Below are positions 59,249 to 64,000 of a DNA stretch of 64,000 bases, one piece after another. The stretch spans positions 62,001 through 126,000 of the forward strand of contig OENT01000068.1 of the NCBI GenBank assembly GCA_900239685.1, in the 5' to 3' direction. Position 1 is the stretch's first letter, and every line of letters begins with the position of its first letter. The translations under genes were made by a program, and so were the position numbers. This DNA is from Rotaria macrura (taxonomy: Eukaryota; Rotifera; Eurotatoria; Philodinida; Philodinidae). The notes under the pieces were generated by a model. That model worked only from the letters and a program-made list of their open reading frames with translations, made no database searches and was not told the DNA's origin.

Positions 59249-61578
59249 ACTTTTTTTTTATGTCAATAATGCCAATTCATGTTATATATTTGTCATTTGT
59301 AATTATTTTTGTTTTCGTCCAACAAAAAATCGAGTATTAAGTATATTTTTGTTTTGATTTTATCATTGTCGTAATTGTGACGTGATATGAAATATTTTTC
59401 TACTTTTTTCAAAACTATGAATTTTAGATTTTCACGAAATGTAAAATTTCGAATTCGATCGACTTCTATGTTTTAGAACTTTAACTAAAACATCGAGTAG
59501 AATAACACTATATGTATCTATGATCAGTTACTAAATCGTGTACTTCGCGAACGAACTATTCATCAGAAATGAACAGACATAATTCGTATTCGTTGTCTTC
59601 CGACTTTGTTTCTGCATACAACAAGTTGAATGTAAGAGTGAATCGTTTACCACAAGTTTATTCTAATATATGAATTCCTTTGTCGATAAGATTTGATATA
59701 TATTCTCTTTGGGAAAGTCGACAAAATTAAGATTTCAAAAATTGTAGACAGTGACTCGTCAGAACACTTTATTCAACTGACTTTGACTGTAGACAGAAGA
59801 GAATACTCTTGCATACATATGAATGAGAAGCCAGTTGACTACCTATGGAATGATTCAGATTTAAGAAGAATGATGCACAGCAATATCATACGATTGATCA
59901 AAACACTCAAGAACATAGCTAGCTATACATGAAATACAATCTTTGATGACGTCAACAAAAGTAAATTGTATTCATTTCGTTGCCAACGAAAAAAATTCTT
60001 CTGTTAAAAGAAACTTGATTCTATATTTTTTTGGCACGATACATCTAGAAAAAATCAACTTATTTTTGTGAATGTTTGGATATTAAAAAAATATAAAACC
60101 TATCCAATGTCTCATCTGTCTCTGGTCATCTTTCATAGATAATCATTAAACAATGAATATATTAGTGACAGTTAAGTAAATGGTCTTATTTACATTAAAT
60201 TAGAAATTGAACAGAAGATGAATACTGAGCATATATGTACGTCTAAACATAATCACATGACTTTCACCTAAAACGTTGCGAAGATGCACAATAGATCTTA
60301 ATAAAACTGAAATTATAGGCCATTTTTCATTAAGAATACTGATGTTGTATTGTCATTAAGATAGACTTTGGAAAAAATGCATCGGATTAGATGTATTTTT
60401 AATGTTGACTTTTCACTTTATTGTTTGCTTCGTTGTCTTTTATTGATATAAGATAATAGGGCTGTCTGACACATAGCCTTTTCTTCGTACTTGCATTAGA
60501 AAAAGAAAAAATGACGTTGTATTGTTTCAAATAAAAAAAAATTCACTAACAGCAACTCCAGAAACTGATGCATTCATTGAGCTCTTTCATATTCTACAAG
60601 AAAAGATACACACTCTTATTTTGTTTCTTCACAGAAAAGATATCGCGTAGATTTTATCCGTATCTTTAAATATGTAATTTCCGATTTTTCCTTAAAAATA
60701 GAAAGCTATATTCTGATGATCAACATTCTATTAGTAGTATGTGAGTTTTAATGACGTATAATTGCATAGCACTTCGCGAGATTGAAAAAATGCAAAAAAA
60801 TAAAGTCATAAAATGGAAATCGTAGACCAATAGGAATAAATTGTTTTATTTTGACAACCCATCTGAAGTAGCGCACTCTAGAATGTTTTCATACAATGAT
60901 AGAGTAAAGTATATATTTAAAGCTTGTATTGATGGTTGCTTTTTATTTTTATGAATAATTCCATTCGTAAATCGGTCGATTAATATTTATTGTTTTCTAG
61001 TTTTGACTAATTGCAAATGGGCAACTATCGATATAGTAATTGCACATATCTATCACTATTTTGTTCTGTTCGTTTTTCTTGTTTCTCTATTGATTTCACG
61101 GTGCTCACTGAAATATGTATACATACATGGATCGTAAGTATGCACCAATAAAAATATCAGTCAATGACGCATTTCACAATAAGAATCATAAATGTGTTTA
61201 TCTTCTTCTATAATTCAAAGACTATTTATGTTTCGTAGGGTAACATGAAAGGGTTGAGGGTAATGACGATAAACGAGAAAAAGAAAAAGAAAAAAAACAT
61301 TTTACCATTGGAAAGGTACGAACGAAAGCCCAAAGTACACATAAAAGATTTTTCTTCATTTGTTTTTTTCTCGATAGGAGTAAAGAAAGTTGTATATTCA
61401 TGTTACTAGTAATTCGTGAAAGATGCACAGTAACATAAGGCAAAGGGATTGTTTCATGCGTAATTATGCTAATAAAGTCATGTTTTCATGCTCGTTTATT
61501 TTAGTAAAAATAGTTATTGAACTTTATTGCTGATTACTTTTCAGATTAATTTAAAAAGCAACTCTATCTATATTCATC
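59249..61578. other. Intergenic stretch between TIR-SAM and Rel-like genes
   Basis: AT-rich, no supported gene. Frames at 59693-59932 (+) and 61222-61443 (-) have no recognisable content. Confidence 0.6.
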
Positions 61579-64000
61579 ATGGACGAGAGCTTGGATATTG
61601 AGAGTATATTGGATTTTGAATCAATCACTTTAACTGGTCAACATCAGCCATCAGGATGTGCCGGTACACAGGATTCATCACTGGATGATCAAGTAATCTA
61701 ATAATAAGAGAGACAGCCAAAAATCAATCTAATTCATGTTTTTCTTTATATTTTTGAAAGATTTTAGGCAGCATCTTATTTATTGAAGAAGATTTGGGAT
61801 TACATACAACTTTAACAAACAGTCATGATACAATCAATTCTTTCTTCGATTCACCAATGAATGGTAAGTTCTACCTGAATTCTAACATTTCTGTACGGCA
61901 TTGTTTTGACGTCATTTGGATATTTACTTTCGTCTTTCGGTAAAAACATTGTAGAGAAAGGAAACAACAACTGTCTTGTCCTAATAGAAAAGTCGTATGG
62001 AATAAACCAAATGAATTTGTCATAGATAATTAATATTCAAATATCCATATCAGCAAGAAATTCATTTAAATTTTTAGAATTCAACACATTCAACTCGCTT
62101 CTCAGCAGTACACCTTCCTCACCCAACGACTTCGATGATATTACAAAACTGATATCATCACCATTCGACAATACAGTAACTCAAAGTACAATTGAAGAAA
62201 CTATGGAACGAATAGACTTAAATCAATCACAAACAGGTTGATAGGAATATATTTAGCTTAGCTTTTAACTAAATTAAATTGTTCATTAGATATTTTATCG
62301 TCGGCAACTTCGATTCAAATTGGTAGTTCACCAGTTGAACACAAAATCGACTGTAAATAGAATTCAATAAATTTTGAATCTTATCAACTTTAATTTTTGT
62401 ATATTTATTTAACTTTAGATACAATTCTAGCTACAAATGTTGTTCGAGAACAACAACGTATCTATAAGACTACGTCGAAACCTAAGAAGAAATCAAGTAA
62501 ATGAACAACTTCAAAAAAGAAATATAGATTCATTCATAATCATCATTAATTGGTCTTTAGGATATGCGCAAGCGTCATCAAATGTTGGTCCTATAGATAT
62601 TCTTACAAGTATGTTTATATTCATGATGATATTTTCGCCAAAAACAGGTCTACTTATCTTTTGCTTTTTATTAGGTTACGGAGGCTGTCAACCATATACT
62701 GATGCATATGTTCATGGTGACTCAGATTTTCAACGACAAGGTATGGAACTTTTATTTCTATTCAAAACTAAGAGTTAGTTTATGTATTAAGTTTTTCAAT
62801 ATGATTCGATGGAACCTAAGAAAATTCAATTTAAATGTCATCCACGCGCGAGTTATCGCCCACGAACAAAAAATGAATTTAGAAATGCATCGCATTACCT
62901 TCGATGTGAGACTCAAGCTGAGAATGAATATCCTACAATTTATGTATGTTGTATTAGATTTACGCTTCGTCTGTGTTCAGTACATATCTTATTTGTTGTT
63001 TTTCAGATTCCCTACGCATGGGCCCTTCAATCAGGTCAAAATATTATTGAAGTTACTCTTGTTACAAAAGATAAACAACCTCATCCGTATCAAATCGATA
63101 ATAAAACTTGTAGTTCTTCATTCGATGATAATGCACCAATCTTCCGACAAAATGAGCCTAATACTTTATACTATCGTCTAACAGATTCAGATTTTAAGGC
63201 TGGATACAAAAGGTGAGAATTATTTTTGAATAAGAAATCTTCGATAACGTCTATGTTCTTTCTTTTTGTAATTACAGCTTTATGATTGAGTTAATCAAAA
63301 GTAAGCAAGATGATAATATCACAAAAGATTTCATAAAATCAAAGCAACTTGATCAATCAATGCTTCGTTTAACACGCATCTATGAATCCGAAAATAAAAC
63401 ATATCAACGAGATGAAGCCAGCACTGAATATTCTTGTTTAATGACTGAGGGTGAGTAACTTTATTTTTGTTGACTCGCTGGAAATAAAATTTTATTGGTT
63501 ACGTTTTTTTAGCATATGGCAATGTCACTGTTCAGCATATGGGCCCAGCATATGGACCGATGAGTGGCAATGAAAACGTGTACACCCTTCTTAAAGGTCG
63601 TTGCGCCAAGGACGATTTAGCCGTATTCGTAACGGATAATGTAATTCAATGGCATCAACAATTGCAGTTCACGAAAAATGAAAATCTGATTTATTTTTCA
63701 ATGCCTCAATATCCACACTCAGAAAATGATCAAGCTGTAGTAAATATTACTATTTATTACAAGGGTGATGAACTTCATCAATTATCCTACGCTTATGAAA
63801 GGAAGGGGTCATTAGATCGTAAGCAAGAAATTTTTTTTTCATGCAATTTTTTTCATTTATGTTCGTGTACTTGTAGAGGCATTAAACAAACTTAATATCA
63901 ATGATTCAACTAGACCCAACGGTGATCTTTCAATGTCTAACACTTACGATTTCTTTCAAGCTACCGGTGCATGTCCAGTTCGAAGGCAGTCTAGGAAATC
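61579..64000 (+). CDS. Rel/NF-kB-like transcription factor, 5' part (partial)
   Basis: Twelve exons are visible and the last is cut by the window end: 61579-61692, 61761-61863, 62078-62236, 62290-62352, 62419-62496, 62561-62608, 62675-62740, 62792-62943, 63007-63212, 63278-63450, 63513-63818 and 63877-64000 (530 codons so far). Residues 1-165 are acidic/Ser-rich, activation-domain-like. A basic KTTSKPKKKS may act as nuclear signal. Residues 217-385 resemble the Rel DNA-binding domain (YPTIYIPYAWALQSGQNIIE, VTLVTKDKQPHPYQID, then LDQSMLRLTRIYES). Residues 388-490 are an IPT/dimerisation domain (GNENVYTLLKGRCAKDDLAV, FVTDNVIQWHQQLQF, FSMPQYPHSENDQAVVNITI). The usual RFRYxCEG recognition loop is replaced by KIQFKCHPRASYRPR (221-235), so DNA specificity may differ. 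NFAT is an alternative family. The exon-2 acceptor (TTGAAAG) was chosen for phase and is the weakest junction. Confidence 0.75.

Overview
The window is about 70% AT eukaryotic DNA: intron-containing animal housekeeping genes set in long AT-rich gaps. Introns are mostly 45-90 bp with GT..AG ends. Conserved metazoan genes (BET1, RBM25, TMEM14, CPSF4, GMPPB, a Rel factor) sit beside a probable bacterial-type secreted peptidase, an odd nucleotidyltransferase fusion, a TIR-SAM protein and many small palindromic DNA elements. This mixture best fits a bdelloid rotifer. That is an inference from content, not something read directly from a marker.

Layout. 1-901: 3' end of a BET1-type SNARE (+). 1010-1896: GAPR-1-like CAP protein (-, 4 exons). 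About 3.3-4.6 kb: a large foldback element. 4.9-5.9 kb: scattered coding pieces on the minus strand (unresolved or decaying gene). 6056-7210: single-exon Zn-ribbon / ADP-ribosyltransferase-like protein (-). 10984-12436: nucleotidyltransferase fused to a second conserved domain (-). 12.9-15.1 kb: a TTAA-flanked element with a nested palindrome, then a 271-bp GC-rich palindrome. 17842-18576: secreted SH3b + M15-like zinc peptidase (+). 21407-22348: 7TM receptor (-). 23.9-24.6 kb: another inverted-repeat element. 27420-28217: cytochrome b561 protein (+). 28.2-34.1 kb: gene-poor, with broken reading frames and a 21-N gap. 34154-39097: RBM25 (-, 12 exons). 39420-39896: TMEM14 (-, 4 exons). 42018-42270: hAT-type MITE with a perfect 8-bp target duplication. 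42822-46629: CPSF4 (+), whose last intron holds a foldback element. 47448-47735: small secreted protein with an in-frame TAG (-). 50766-53957: GMPPB (+, 8 exons). 55883-59248: TIR-SAM protein (+, 12 exons), whose second intron was enlarged by an insertion flanked by a 23-bp direct repeat. 61579-64000: Rel/NF-kB-like factor, cut by the window end.

The conserved genes cover core functions: ER-Golgi fusion (BET1), alternative splicing (RBM25), 3'-end formation (CPSF4) and GDP-mannose synthesis (GMPPB). The TIR-SAM protein lies about 2.3 kb upstream of the Rel-like factor, both on +. Both belong to families used in innate signalling, but nothing in the sequence proves a functional link. For the multi-exon genes, exon limits were set by hand from splice sites and reading phase. 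The totals agree with family lengths (GMPPB 360 aa, RBM25 862 aa, TMEM14 99 aa).
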